Shown here: one piece after another, positions 39,487 through 47,911 of the stretch
Layout of the letters: every line of letters begins with the position of its first letter
Numbering within the stretch: the first letter of the stretch is position 1
Assembly: GCA_903828235.1 (NCBI GenBank)
Contig: CAIKLM010000053.1
Coordinates: 1 to 50,357 of the forward strand
Origin: an uncultured beta proteobacterium
GTDB taxonomy: Bacteria > Pseudomonadota > Gammaproteobacteria > Burkholderiales > Burkholderiaceae_C
DNA: 50,357 bases
Direction of reading: 5' to 3'
The notes under the pieces: model-generated
Seen by the model: only the letters and a program-made list of their open reading frames with translations
Databases searched by the model: none
Told to the model about the DNA's origin: nothing
Position numbers and translations under genes: made by a program

Positions 39487-41874
39487 TCAGGCCGGGGTGG
39501 CTTCATTCGAATCCTTCGAGGCCGCTGCGAGGTCGTGCAGCGCAAGGTCGGAGTCCTGCTCGCGCAGGGCGCGCGCCAGCACCCCGGCCAGCGCCGCTTT
39601 CAGCGGGGCGTCCTCGGCACCCGCGAGCAGGCTCTCGACGCGGCGCATCTGGCCGAGCTCGGCCGCGGCCCGGATCTGCTCCACCAGCGCCCGGGCCGAC
39701 GGCGCGCGCAGCACCTGGGCCAGGCTGCCCTGGGCCGGCGCCGGCGCGGGTGTGTCGCCCTCGTCGTCGCCGTACTCGTATTCCAGCTTCAGCAGCGCCG
39801 CCACCTGCTGCAGCAGCGAGAGGGCCTCCACCGGCTTGCTCAGGAAGGCGTTGGCGCCGGCGGCCAGGCTGCGCTGCTGGTCCTCGGCGAAGGCGCTGGC
39901 CGAGGCCACGACGATGGGCGTGGACGGCGCCCGCGAGCCCTCGCGGATGGCGCGGATCAGCTCGAAGCCGTCGCGCCCGGGCATCACCAGGTCGGTGATC
40001 ACGAGGTCGAAGGCGCGCTCCCCGAAGGCGTGCAGCGCGTCGTCCACGCCCGCGGTGGCCTGCACCTCGAAGCCCACCATGCGCAGCAGGCCCGCCATGA
40101 CGTCGAGGTTGGCCGCGTTGTCGTCGACGAGCAGCACGCTGGCCGCGCCCCCGCGCAGCCGCCGCGGCATGCCGCGCGCGGCCGATGCGGTGAGGGCGGC
40201 GGCCTCGTCAGCGGGCTGCACAGGCAGCACCACGGAGACGCGCGTGCCCTGCCCCGGGACGCTGTCGATGCGGATGCTGCCCTGCATCAGCGTGACCAGC
40301 TGGTTGACAATGGCCAGACCCAGGCCGGTGCCCTCGGAGTGCTTGTTCAGCTGCTCGAAGGGGGTGAACACCCGGCTGACCTCGTCGGCGCTCATGCCCG
40401 CGCCGCCGTCGAGCACCTCCAGCGCCAGCGCGGTGCCGGCGCCGTCGTCGCGCATCGCCACCTTCAGCACCACCTCGGACCTGCGGCCGTACTTGAAGCC
40501 GTTGACCACCAGGTTGATGACGATCTGCCGGAAGCGGTCGGGGTCGACGACGACCACGCGGTGCGCGCCGAGGTCGATGTCGGCGCGGAAGCTGGCACCG
40601 TGCTTGGCCTTCTCGATGTCGAACAGGCGCACCAGCTCCTGCAGCAGGCTGGCCATGTCGACGGCGCGCGGCTCGAGCTCGATCTTGCCGGCCTCGATCT
40701 TGGACAGGTCGAGAATGCGGTTGATCAGGCTCAGCAGGTGCTGGCCCGAGCTGAGGATGCCCTGCACGTGGCGGCGACCGCCCTCGTCGAGCGAACGCCC
40801 CTGCAGCAGGATCTGCGCGTAGCCCAGGATGCCGTTCAGCGGCGTGCGCAGGTCGTGGCTCATCGCGGCCAGGAAGACGCTCTTGGCGCGGTTGCGCTCC
40901 TCGGAGATGGCGCGCCGCTGGTCGAGGGTGCGGAACTCCAGCCGCCGGTAGCGCACGACCAGCGCCATGGCCGCGCACAGCAGCACGAAGGCCAGCGCGC
41001 CGACGACGTCGGCGCCGCGCAGCCGCCCGTAGAAGTGGTCGGCGTCGGTGACGGTGGCGATGAACCAATTCGCCTCGGCGACCGGCACGAACGAGGCCAC
41101 GACGCGCTGGCCGTCGATGGTTGTCTCCAGCCAGCCGGGCCGGCCCTGCAGCATGGCGGCCGCCACCTCGCGCAGGCCGGGGTCGGCGTCGTCTAGCAGC
41201 GACTGCGCCTTGGTGTTGATGTTGCCGCGCCGGCGCTCGTCGGGGTGGGCGATGGCGATGCCGGTGGAGTTGACGGCGAAGGCGTAGCTGCGGGGCCCGT
41301 TGCTGAAGCTGCCGAGCTCGCGCACGATGGTGGCCGTGTCGATCATGCCGCCGAACACGCCCAGGATCTCGGCCCCGGGCTCGTCGCTGCGGTAGATGGG
41401 GCTGGTGACGGCCACGATGTCGGTGCCCAGCGTGCGCGAGACCACGGGGTCGGACGCATAGACCCGACCCTGCATCGAGGCCTTGAAGTGCGCGCGGTCG
41501 CTGAGGTTCTGGCCCTTCACGAAATCGACCTTGGAGTTGTAGTAGCTGCCGTCGGGGTTGATCTGCGCGAAGATGTAGAACCAGGGCGTGCGCTCGTGCT
41601 TGGCCTTCAGGAACGGGCCGGACACCGACCAGTCCATCGCACGCAGCGTGGGCGTGTTGGCCAGCGTGGCCACCTCGGCCTTGCGCATGGCCAGCCAGGT
41701 GTCGACGCGGCCGGTCAGCGTCTCGGTCTTGCCCTGCAGCGCGCCGATCTCCTCGGCCAGCAGGTCCGAGCGGAACTTCGTGAAGCCCAGGTAGCCCATC
41801 AGGCTAACGGCCACGAAGAAGGCCGCGAGCATCACGTTGAAGCGGAGGTCGAGGTGTTCGGTGTCGTTCTTCAT
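39487..41874 (-). CDS. Cache-domain hybrid histidine kinase
   Basis: A 795-residue membrane kinase: membrane helix at 11-31, a periplasmic double-Cache ligand domain (about 35-280, with TPWFYIFAQINPDGSYYNSK and RAHFKASMQGRVYASDPVVSRTLG), a second helix (289-308), HisKA with H340 (FLAAMSHDLRTPLNGILG), the ATPase (VINLVVNGFKYGR, GTGLGLAIVNQL), a receiver with D628 (DLVITDLVMPGRDG), and a short helical C-terminal tail. Double-Cache domains bind small ligands such as amino acids or carboxylates. It is the first gene of the signalling block. Confidence 0.94.
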   Translation of the reverse strand: MKNDTEHLDLRFNVMLAAFFVAVSLMGYLGFTKFRSDLLAEEIGALQGKTETLTGRVDTWLAMRKAEVATLANTPTLRAMDWSVSGPFLKAKHERTPWFYIFAQINPDGSYYNSKVDFVKGQNLSDRAHFKASMQGRVYASDPVVSRTLGTDIVAVTSPIYRSDEPGAEILGVFGGMIDTATIVRELGSFSNGPRSYAFAVNSTGIAIAHPDERRRGNINTKAQSLLDDADPGLREVAAAMLQGRPGWLETTIDGQRVVASFVPVAEANWFIATVTDADHFYGRLRGADVVGALAFVLLCAAMALVVRYRRLEFRTLDQRRAISEERNRAKSVFLAAMSHDLRTPLNGILGYAQILLQGRSLDEGGRRHVQGILSSGQHLLSLINRILDLSKIEAGKIELEPRAVDMASLLQELVRLFDIEKAKHGASFRADIDLGAHRVVVVDPDRFRQIVINLVVNGFKYGRRSEVVLKVAMRDDGAGTALALEVLDGGAGMSADEVSRVFTPFEQLNKHSEGTGLGLAIVNQLVTLMQGSIRIDSVPGQGTRVSVVLPVQPADEAAALTASAARGMPRRLRGGAASVLLVDDNAANLDVMAGLLRMVGFEVQATAGVDDALHAFGERAFDLVITDLVMPGRDGFELIRAIREGSRAPSTPIVVASASAFAEDQQRSLAAGANAFLSKPVEALSLLQQVAALLKLEYEYGDDEGDTPAPAPAQGSLAQVLRAPSARALVEQIRAAAELGQMRRVESLLAGAEDAPLKAALAGVLARALREQDSDLALHDLAAASKDSNEATPA

Positions 41875-42446
41875 GCAGGACTCCCGATCCTGGAAGGGGC
41901 GCGGACCCGGCCTCCGCCCGCGGCAGGGTGGCCGCCGGGGGAACCCGCCCCGGGCGCCGTCAGCAGGACCACGACCCTTCCGGGGTGGTTTCGGCCTGAT
42001 CCGGGCCGGCCTTGAGGGCACGACGCGGGTCGACCGTCAGCCGGCAGGCTCCGGCGGGTGAATCGGATCGCATCGCGTCGCCAATCCGCCGCATTCTCGC
42101 GAGTCCGCCCCGCGCGGGCAACCAGAGGCGGGCGGCTGCCACGGCGTGGTCACTCGCTCACGGAGCCCGGGCCTGCGCGCCCTTGGCGCCCCTGCGCAGG
42201 CGGCAGCGCCTTGCGCAGCACGAACAACGCGAGGAAGGGCATCGCGTCGTCTGGCGAGGCTTGGCCGCAGAACCGTTGCGTTCCCCGCCACGGCCCTGAG
42301 CTTGCAGCCGGACCCGCGGGCTGGCCAGCGCCGGGCCTCGAGGAACACGGGGCGAGCTGGCCGGAGCCGGTGCACTCATGGTCGATATCTCATCCAGACG
42401 AGCCCGCGCTGGCCGGACCGAGCCGCTCCACGCCCGGCCGGGCTGA
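41875..42446. other. 572-base gap with no supported gene
   Basis: I see no conserved coding sequence in this stretch. Several open frames cross it on both strands but have no recognisable motif or ribosome binding site. It holds the promoter region of the Cache hybrid kinase at the left edge and the end of the XRE-cupin gene at the right. A small RNA or a decayed gene is possible. Confidence 0.4.
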
Positions 42447-43112
42447 TCAGACCGGCGGCGTGTTGGCACTGACGACGACGGCCTCGCCGTCGCCGACGTT
42501 GCGGAACTTGTGCGGCAGGCGGCTCGAGAACAGGTAGGCGTCGCCAGGGCCCAGCACGCGCCGGCTGCCACCCACCGTCACCTCGACCTGCCCCTGGATC
42601 ACCACACCGCCCTCGTCGCCGGCGTGGCTGTAGGGGGTCTTCGCCGTCTCCGCGCCGGGCGCATAGCGCTCGAGCAGCACCTGCAGCGGCCGCCCCTTGA
42701 GGCTGCGCCCCACCTGCCTGAGGGAGACCCCTTCGCCACCGACCTCCAGCAATTCCTCGCTGCCGAAGAACACCTGCGCCTCGACCGCGGGGTCCAGGGC
42801 GAAGAATTCCGACAGCGTCATCGGCAGGCTGTCGAGGATCTTGCGCAGCGAACCGACGGAGGGCGAGATCGCATCGCGCTCGATGGCGCCGATGGTCGCG
42901 TGCGTGAGCCCGGCGCGGCGCGCCAGTTCGCGCTGCGACAGGCCGTGCATGTCGCGCAGGAAGCGCAGTCGCGCACCGACGCCGGCCGCGCCGTCGCCGT
43001 CCCGGGCTCCGGCCGGAGCGGACACCGCGGCGCGCCGCCCGCGCCTGGGCGACCCCTTGCCCTGGGTCGGCTCGGCGGCGGTGGCATCGGGTCGAAGGCG
43101 GGACTTGGGCAT
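42447..43112 (-). CDS. XRE-cupin transcriptional regulator
   Basis: A 221-residue regulator with a basic N-terminal tail (about 1-45), an XRE helix-turn-helix (about 48-102, LRDMHGLSQRELARRAGLTHATIGAIERD) and a C-terminal cupin (about 145-220, YSHAGDEGGVVIQGQVEVTVGG, then GDAYLFSSRLPHKFRNVGDGEA). This is the PuuR/SutR-type layout, in which a small ligand bound by the cupin relieves repression. It is divergent from a serine hydrolase gene, with a palindrome at 43193-43214 between them. The neighbouring hydrolase operon is the likely target. Confidence 0.88.
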   Translation of the reverse strand: MPKSRLRPDATAAEPTQGKGSPRRGRRAAVSAPAGARDGDGAAGVGARLRFLRDMHGLSQRELARRAGLTHATIGAIERDAISPSVGSLRKILDSLPMTLSEFFALDPAVEAQVFFGSEELLEVGGEGVSLRQVGRSLKGRPLQVLLERYAPGAETAKTPYSHAGDEGGVVIQGQVEVTVGGSRRVLGPGDAYLFSSRLPHKFRNVGDGEAVVVSANTPPV

Positions 43113-43192
43113 GTCGGCAGCGGCAGGGCCGCAGGGGCGCGAAGCCCTGTCAGTGTAGCCAGCGGGTTCTTCGTACACGCCCAGGCGCCAGC

Positions 43193-43214
43193 GGTGGACA
43201 GTTTATCGTCCACC
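43193..43214. promoter_or_regulatory. Palindromic operator in divergent promoter region
   Basis: GGTGGAC-AGTTTATC-GTCCACC is a perfect 7+7 inverted repeat with an AT-rich 8-base spacer in GC-rich surroundings. It ends 13 bases before the serine hydrolase ATG. The spacer can be read as a -10 like element in either direction. It probably binds the XRE-cupin regulator and controls both directions. No clear ribosome binding site precedes the hydrolase ATG, so that message may be leaderless or nearly so. Confidence 0.55.
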
Positions 43215-43227
43215 TGAAGCGATCCCG

Positions 43228-44550
43228 ATGCGAACCCCGATCCCCTTTCCCGCAGACCTTGCCGGCGGGCTGAAGCGATCCGCCCGCGCCTTCGGCATTC
43301 CGGGCCTGACCGTGGCGGTGCTGGCGCCGGGGCGCAAGGCGCTGCTGCTCGACGGCGTCACCGCGCCCGGCGGTCGCGCCGTGGACGAGCGCGCCTGGTT
43401 CTCCGTGGCGTCGCTGGGCAAGCACCTGACCGCCGCCGCCGTGCTCGACCTGGCGCAGCGCGGGCGCGTGAACCTGGACGCGGCGATCGGTCGCCACCTG
43501 CCCACGGTGCCCGCGGCCTGGGCGGATCGCACCGTGCTGGGCCTGCTGCGGCACAGCAGCGGGCTGGCCAAGTACCTGTCGGCAGCCCCCGCGGAACCCG
43601 TGCCCACCACCTTGCCCGGCTTCATGGCCCGATATGCCACGCTGGCCCCGGCCTTCGATGAGGGCGCAGGCTGGATGTACACGAACACCAACTACATCCT
43701 GCTCGGCATGCTGGTGGCCCAGGCCTCCGGGGGCCGCTACGCCAGCGCCGTCCAGGGCCTCTTCCAGCGGGCCGGCTGCGACGGCGCGGCGGTGGCCGGG
43801 CCGGGCTGGGCGCGCCAGGCCAACCAGGACCCCTCCCGCGCGGGCGGACCGGATGCCGACACCGCCACCCGAGAGGTCATCGGCGACGGCGACGTCTGCC
43901 TCACGCCCGCCGGGGCACTGCGGTGGCTGGAAGTGCTGCTCGACGGCGAGCTGCTGGGCGCCGGGCACCACGGGCTCATGTTCACCGCGGGCCGTCTCGT
44001 GAGCGGCCGACCCTCCGGCTACGGCTGCGGCTGGTTCGTCGAGCCGATGGGCGACACCACCATCGCCCACCACGGCGGCCACTTCGACGGCTGGAGCGCG
44101 ATGGCCATCGTCAACCGGGCCCATGGCAGCGGTGTCGTGGCGATGTGCAACCAGGCGCCCGGCCACACCCGCGCGATCCGGCACCTGGCAACGACCGCGC
44201 TCGAAGGCTTCGCACCCGGATCGACGCCGTTGTCGCTGCCCGTGCTGACCGAGCCCGACCCGGCGCTGGCGCAGCGCATCCGCGCGCAGCTGCTGCGCGA
44301 GCCGGGCACGGCGCCCGACCTGTCGTGCCTGTCCGATGAACTGCGTCGCGTGGCCGAGCACGGCAGCCCCGTGCGCACGGTGCCCAACCTGACCGCCGGC
44401 TCGGCACCCCAGGGCTTCGATCTGGTGCAGCGGCAGGTGCACGACACCCACACCTGGCACCGCTACAGGCTGAGCTATCCGGACCGTGTCGAGCATGTGC
44501 TGGTGGGCACCACGCCCGATCGGCGCATCTTCTGGGCCTGGCCCCTGTGA
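43228..44550 (+). CDS. Beta-lactamase-fold serine hydrolase
   Basis: A 440-residue class C beta-lactamase/DD-peptidase-fold enzyme. The nucleophile motif SxxK is S62-L-G-K65, the YxN motif is Y151-T-N153, and the HxG triad end is HHGGHFDGW. There is no signal peptide, so it is probably cytoplasmic. Family members include esterases, D-aminopeptidases and peptidases rather than true beta-lactamases. A C-terminal extension of about 100 residues (from about 340) forms a separate domain. It starts an operon with the alpha/beta hydrolase, 13 bases downstream. Confidence 0.87.
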   Translation: MRTPIPFPADLAGGLKRSARAFGIPGLTVAVLAPGRKALLLDGVTAPGGRAVDERAWFSVASLGKHLTAAAVLDLAQRGRVNLDAAIGRHLPTVPAAWADRTVLGLLRHSSGLAKYLSAAPAEPVPTTLPGFMARYATLAPAFDEGAGWMYTNTNYILLGMLVAQASGGRYASAVQGLFQRAGCDGAAVAGPGWARQANQDPSRAGGPDADTATREVIGDGDVCLTPAGALRWLEVLLDGELLGAGHHGLMFTAGRLVSGRPSGYGCGWFVEPMGDTTIAHHGGHFDGWSAMAIVNRAHGSGVVAMCNQAPGHTRAIRHLATTALEGFAPGSTPLSLPVLTEPDPALAQRIRAQLLREPGTAPDLSCLSDELRRVAEHGSPVRTVPNLTAGSAPQGFDLVQRQVHDTHTWHRYRLSYPDRVEHVLVGTTPDRRIFWAWPL

Positions 44551-44563
44551 CGGAGGAATCGAC

Positions 44564-45700
44564 ATGAGCGCACCGCCCCCCATGCCCGAGGATTCCGTCG
44601 ACGCCACGCCGCGGCCCGGGCGGGCATTCGCCACACGCACCCTCGCGGCCCTGCGTCGCATCGCCACGCCCGAGGGCATCGAACGCCTGGAGCAGGTCGA
44701 CGTCGGCGACGGCGACCGGCAGTGGATCTCGATCCGCGGCCGCAACCGCCACAACCCGGTGCTGCTGATGATCCATGGCGGCCCCGGCACGGCCGAGATG
44801 CCGCTGGGCTGGGCCTTCCAGACCCCGTGGGAGGACTTCTTCACCGTCGTGCACTGGGACCAGCGCGGCGTGGGCAAGAACGCAGCGGCGGCCGACCGCG
44901 AGGCGCTGTTGCCCACCCTGTCGCTCGAGCGCATCCTGGCGGACGGCGAAGCGGTGATCGACCACCTGCGCGCCACGCTGGGCAAGTCGCGCGTGGCCTT
45001 GCTGGGCCTTTCCTGGGGCGCGATGCTGGGTGTGCGGCTGGCCGAGCGGCTGCCGTCCAAGGTGAGCGTGTACGCCGGCGTCGGGCAGGCCATCTCCACC
45101 GCCTACGAGCCGATGATCAAGGCCGAGACGCTGGCCGCGGCCGAGCGCGCAACCGGCTCGGTCCGGGGGTCGATCGCCACCGCCGCCGCCAAGGGCTACT
45201 TCAAGCTGCTCGCCCACAAGGACGAGTTCGAGGTCGCCCGGCTGCTTGGCGACCCTGCGTTCCGCAGCGGCCTGGAGCAGCAGTTCGAGGGGCCGGTGCG
45301 CCTGCACGCCCACCTGGGCGGCGGCCCGCTGGCGCGCCAGGACGCGTCCGGGCGGCCCCTGAAGACGGAGCTGTCCGGCTGGGTGTGGCCGGCCCTGCGC
45401 GTGCTGGCGCGGCTGCGCGTGCTGCGCGGCAGCTGGCTGGACCCCTGGCGCCACAACGCCGAGCGCCAGCTGGCGCGCGAGTGCCTGGCACAGTACGAGC
45501 AGGACCTCGATCGCATCGAGGCCGAGCTGGCCCAGCCCGTGGACGAGCGCCGCCATGCCCTGCTGCAGCGACTGGCGGCGCTGCCCGAGCGGCTGCGCGG
45601 CTATGGGCACGTGCGGGCCCGCCATGCGGCCCAGGTGCGCGACGAGCGTCAGCGCATCCTGATCGAGCTAGACGCTGCGGCCTTCTCGACGAAGGGCTGA
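44564..45700 (+). CDS. Alpha/beta hydrolase, proline iminopeptidase-like
   Basis: A 378-residue alpha/beta hydrolase. HGGPG at 71-75 and [10 protein letters not shown] are proline-iminopeptidase-type motifs, and the nucleophile is S150 in GLSWGAML. A strong GGAGGA precedes the ATG. After about residue 180 the sequence no longer follows the usual cap and catalytic acid/histidine pattern: the C-terminus is helical and charged ([17 protein letters not shown]) and no GRYD or GH motif is evident. It may be an unusual subfamily or a truncated enzyme. With the serine hydrolase it suggests uptake and cleavage of a peptide or amide compound. Confidence 0.75.
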   Translation: MSAPPPMPEDSVDATPRPGRAFATRTLAALRRIATPEGIERLEQVDVGDGDRQWISIRGRNRHNPVLLMIHGGPGTAEMPLGWAFQTPWEDFFTVVHWDQRGVGKNAAAADREALLPTLSLERILADGEAVIDHLRATLGKSRVALLGLSWGAMLGVRLAERLPSKVSVYAGVGQAISTAYEPMIKAETLAAAERATGSVRGSIATAAAKGYFKLLAHKDEFEVARLLGDPAFRSGLEQQFEGPVRLHAHLGGGPLARQDASGRPLKTELSGWVWPALRVLARLRVLRGSWLDPWRHNAERQLARECLAQYEQDLDRIEAELAQPVDERRHALLQRLAALPERLRGYGHVRARHAAQVRDERQRILIELDAAAFSTKG

Positions 45701-45868
45701 CGACGAGCGCGCGCCGTGCGTGTCAGTGGCAGCGATAAGGGTCTCGCCGCGGTGGCGGACGGCGACGCTTGGCCGATGGCGAAAGCCCGGTCCGAATGGC
45801 TTCGTTCCGACTCGCCGGTCGCGACGGCGAACCGGATCATTCGACTTGCCCGCATGCCCCAACGACAA

Positions 45869-45896
45869 CGGCCCCTCAGCTTTCGATGAGGGGCCG
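45869..45896 (-). terminator. Terminator of the truncated tRNA gene
   Basis: CGGCCCCTCA and TGAGGGGCCG form a perfect 10-bp stem with an 8-base loop. On the minus strand it follows the tRNA 3' end by about 25 bases and is trailed by GTTGTCGTT, a partly U-rich tail. It is best read as the original terminator of the tRNA gene and also separates the hydrolase operon from the integrated element. Confidence 0.65.
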
Positions 45897-45922
45897 CTGC
45901 AGGGCTTGCGCCCAGTGTTATC

Positions 45923-45949
45923 TGGGGTGGCTGATGGGACTCGAACCCA
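45923..45949 (-). other. tRNA 3'-end fragment, attachment site
   Basis: On the minus strand, 27 bases read as a T-loop and acceptor 3' end: TGGGTTCGAGTC, then CCATCAGCCACCCC and A of a CCA end. The match, from memory, is to tRNA-His (E. coli ends TTAGCCACCCCA). The stem partner upstream does not pair properly and no anticodon or D arm follows, so this is not a full tRNA. It is the typical footprint of integration into a tRNA gene. Confidence 0.75.
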
Positions 45950-46158
45950 GTAGGTAGGGGCATAAGGGGGTCTCAAGGGGAATGTAAGTTGTTGATTTGC
46001 AGAGGTTTAGACTTTTCCCGTTCCCCTGCGTTCCCCGGATTTGGCCCACGAATTGGCCCACGGAACACAGCGCAGAAACCGTCGCAGCGTCGTCGAGACT
46101 GCCATCCCGGCAGGCCTCTCCCCGCTCTGCCCGCCACACGACGGCACGGCTGCCGCGG
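45950..46158. other. Element junction with no supported gene
   Basis: This stretch between the attachment site and the zinc-ribbon gene is more AT-rich than the surrounding DNA around 45980-46020. I find no integrase: a short frame here has no Tyr-recombinase motif. Confidence 0.4.
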
Positions 46159-47511
46159 TCAATGGCCATGACCGCAGACATGGCAGGTGAAGCCCCGCTC
46201 GCCAGAAGCGTCGAACCAAGGCACTGCCAAGACGTCGGCCCCGAGGTAACGGTCCACCCATCCCGCCTGCGAGCCGAGTATTTCCAGATCCTTGATCGAG
46301 GGCAGTAGCGTCGGCATCCACGCCTTGCAGGTCGGACAGATCTCAGTCCCCCACGACGTAGAGCAGCTAGGGCACTTGCACGAGAATCGACGGCCTTGGC
46401 CAAACGTGAAGTCGCGCCGGCTGTCGCAGGTCTCACCGCAGGTCGGACAGGTCAACAGCGCACTCACCATGCCGATGCCCTGCTCGAGTTTCTGCGCGAA
46501 GACCTGGAGCTTTCGAATCGACTCCTCGGACCTGGTGATCAGCGCGTTGAGCTCCTTCTTCCTGGCGTTGAATTGGCCACTGGCTCCCCGATCTCTCACC
46601 GCAAGGCGGAGTTGCTCCGAAACGGCTTCGTGATCCGCCCGCAAGGTATCCAGACGCGCTTGCTCTTCGGCCAGTCTTTGGGGCAAGTTCAACTGCTCCT
46701 GCGACTGCGGTGCACGCCGAATGAGCACATTGCCGCCTGAAACCTCAAGCCATGCAGCTCGGTCGCATACGCCCGGCACGGGTGATTCACCAAGTTCCGG
46801 CGGGTACGCAAGAAACTTCGATCCGGTGATGACCCAGCGCAGCTCACGGGCCACCCGCTCGACGCTCGACAGATCCCAAGGCGAAACCGACAGAAAGCCC
46901 GCCCGCTCCTGCCCCTGGCACCCCACCTCGTGCGGCAGAGCATGCAAGCGCGACCGGAGCCGCCTCAAGGCATCTTCACTGCTGTGCTCGGTCGATAGGC
47001 TGGGATGCAGAAGCACCAACTGTTCGCCAGGGCTCGCCGCGAGGTCTGCGTCAGCGATCACCGACCGGAGACCCTCCTCAGCTAGCCTGCCCATAGAGGC
47101 CACGATCGGCACAAAGCGCACGGGCCTCGCACCGGGCACCTCCAGCCGCACGGAACCCTCGATTTCGGACCAGGAAAGCTCGGCCGGCCCACCCTGCCCG
47201 ACCAGCCTCACCCTGCCGCCTTCGAGCGTCTGCTCCAAGTCCTTTGGTTCGAGTTGGAGCTGCTCAAGGGCGCGGATGACCAGCAGCAGTGCGAATGAGT
47301 CGAATCCCCTGCACAGATCCTGCATGGCCTGGAAGTACTCCTCCGGCCGTGGAGTCTGCTCCAGACCGAGCCGCGCCCAGGCCAGCCAGAGCTCCGACAC
47401 CCGTCGATAGTGAACATCGTTCGCGAGGATGTTCGTCATCTTGAGCGTCGTGCTGACGAACGCCCGCCGCGGGACTTCCTTGTACAGGGTCGAGTCCATC
47501 AGCCCTGCCAC
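46159..47511 (-). CDS. Uncharacterised zinc-ribbon and coiled-coil protein
   Basis: A 450-residue protein I do not recognise. The N-terminal region (LANDVHYRRVSELWLAWARLG) is helical. Then comes a middle region with beta strands, a predicted coiled coil (about 285-345, RLAEEQARLDTLRADHEAVSEQL), and a C-terminal set of zinc knuckles: CPTCGETC, CKCPSC, CPTC and CHVCGHGH. The first in-frame start is GTG at 47511, but the frame is open for about 60 bases upstream with residues that look coding (EERRKAERTLEKLKFLKYS), so the N-terminus may have been lost by a deletion. It follows the truncated AbiEii gene by 55 bases and may be a third part of that defence module. Confidence 0.6.
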   Translation of the reverse strand: MAGLMDSTLYKEVPRRAFVSTTLKMTNILANDVHYRRVSELWLAWARLGLEQTPRPEEYFQAMQDLCRGFDSFALLLVIRALEQLQLEPKDLEQTLEGGRVRLVGQGGPAELSWSEIEGSVRLEVPGARPVRFVPIVASMGRLAEEGLRSVIADADLAASPGEQLVLLHPSLSTEHSSEDALRRLRSRLHALPHEVGCQGQERAGFLSVSPWDLSSVERVARELRWVITGSKFLAYPPELGESPVPGVCDRAAWLEVSGGNVLIRRAPQSQEQLNLPQRLAEEQARLDTLRADHEAVSEQLRLAVRDRGASGQFNARKKELNALITRSEESIRKLQVFAQKLEQGIGMVSALLTCPTCGETCDSRRDFTFGQGRRFSCKCPSCSTSWGTEICPTCKAWMPTLLPSIKDLEILGSQAGWVDRYLGADVLAVPWFDASGERGFTCHVCGHGH

Positions 47512-47566
47512 TGAGTACTTGAGGAATTTCAGCTTTTCGAGGGTCCGCTCGGCCTTCCTGCGCTCT

Positions 47567-47911
47567 TCACCTGTGCTCAGTTCTCGTCTGCCATTGCCAC
47601 GACAGCTTCACGCCCTGCTCGTTTTCGGCCCTTTCGAAACCCATGCGGCGGAGGTTGTCCTCCAGCGAGTGATAAGCCTCGGTGTCTGCCAGTAGCTGGA
47701 GGTCGATGACGATGTCGACATCCATCGTACCGGCGTGAGCCGGCACCGTGGGTGGACGGGCTGGTACCAAGTACCGCGGCGTCAAGCCGCCGACCAGGTA
47801 GACCGACTCCTTCCATGGTCCGAGACCGCGCAACAGCGTCACCAGCACCCGCTCGCAATCGAGCGTGTACCGGTCGTTGTAGCCTACGAACGTGTTGGGC
47901 TTGATTATCAA
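47567..47911 (-). pseudogene. AbiEii-type nucleotidyltransferase toxin, truncated
   Basis: This holds the first 114 residues of an AbiEii-like nucleotidyltransferase: VYLVGGLTPRYLV, then TMDVDIVIDLQLL with the D-x-D metal pair. The frame stops after WQWQTRTEHR, where full-length members continue for roughly 180 further residues carrying the later catalytic motifs. A TTG start at 47911 overlaps the AbiEi stop (TTGA), as is normal for this pair. In type IV systems the toxin modifies a nucleic acid target (in one well-studied case the tRNA acceptor end) and the antitoxin represses the operon. The truncation should inactivate it. Confidence 0.6.

Noticed and set aside
45923..45997. A complete tRNA gene
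   Set aside because: Only the T-loop and acceptor end are present; no anticodon or D arm follows on the minus strand.
45918..46436. Short minus-strand frame beside the tRNA end as an integrase remnant
   Set aside because: No Tyr-recombinase motif (R-H-x-x-R or the catalytic Tyr context) can be seen, and it overlaps the zinc-ribbon gene in another frame.
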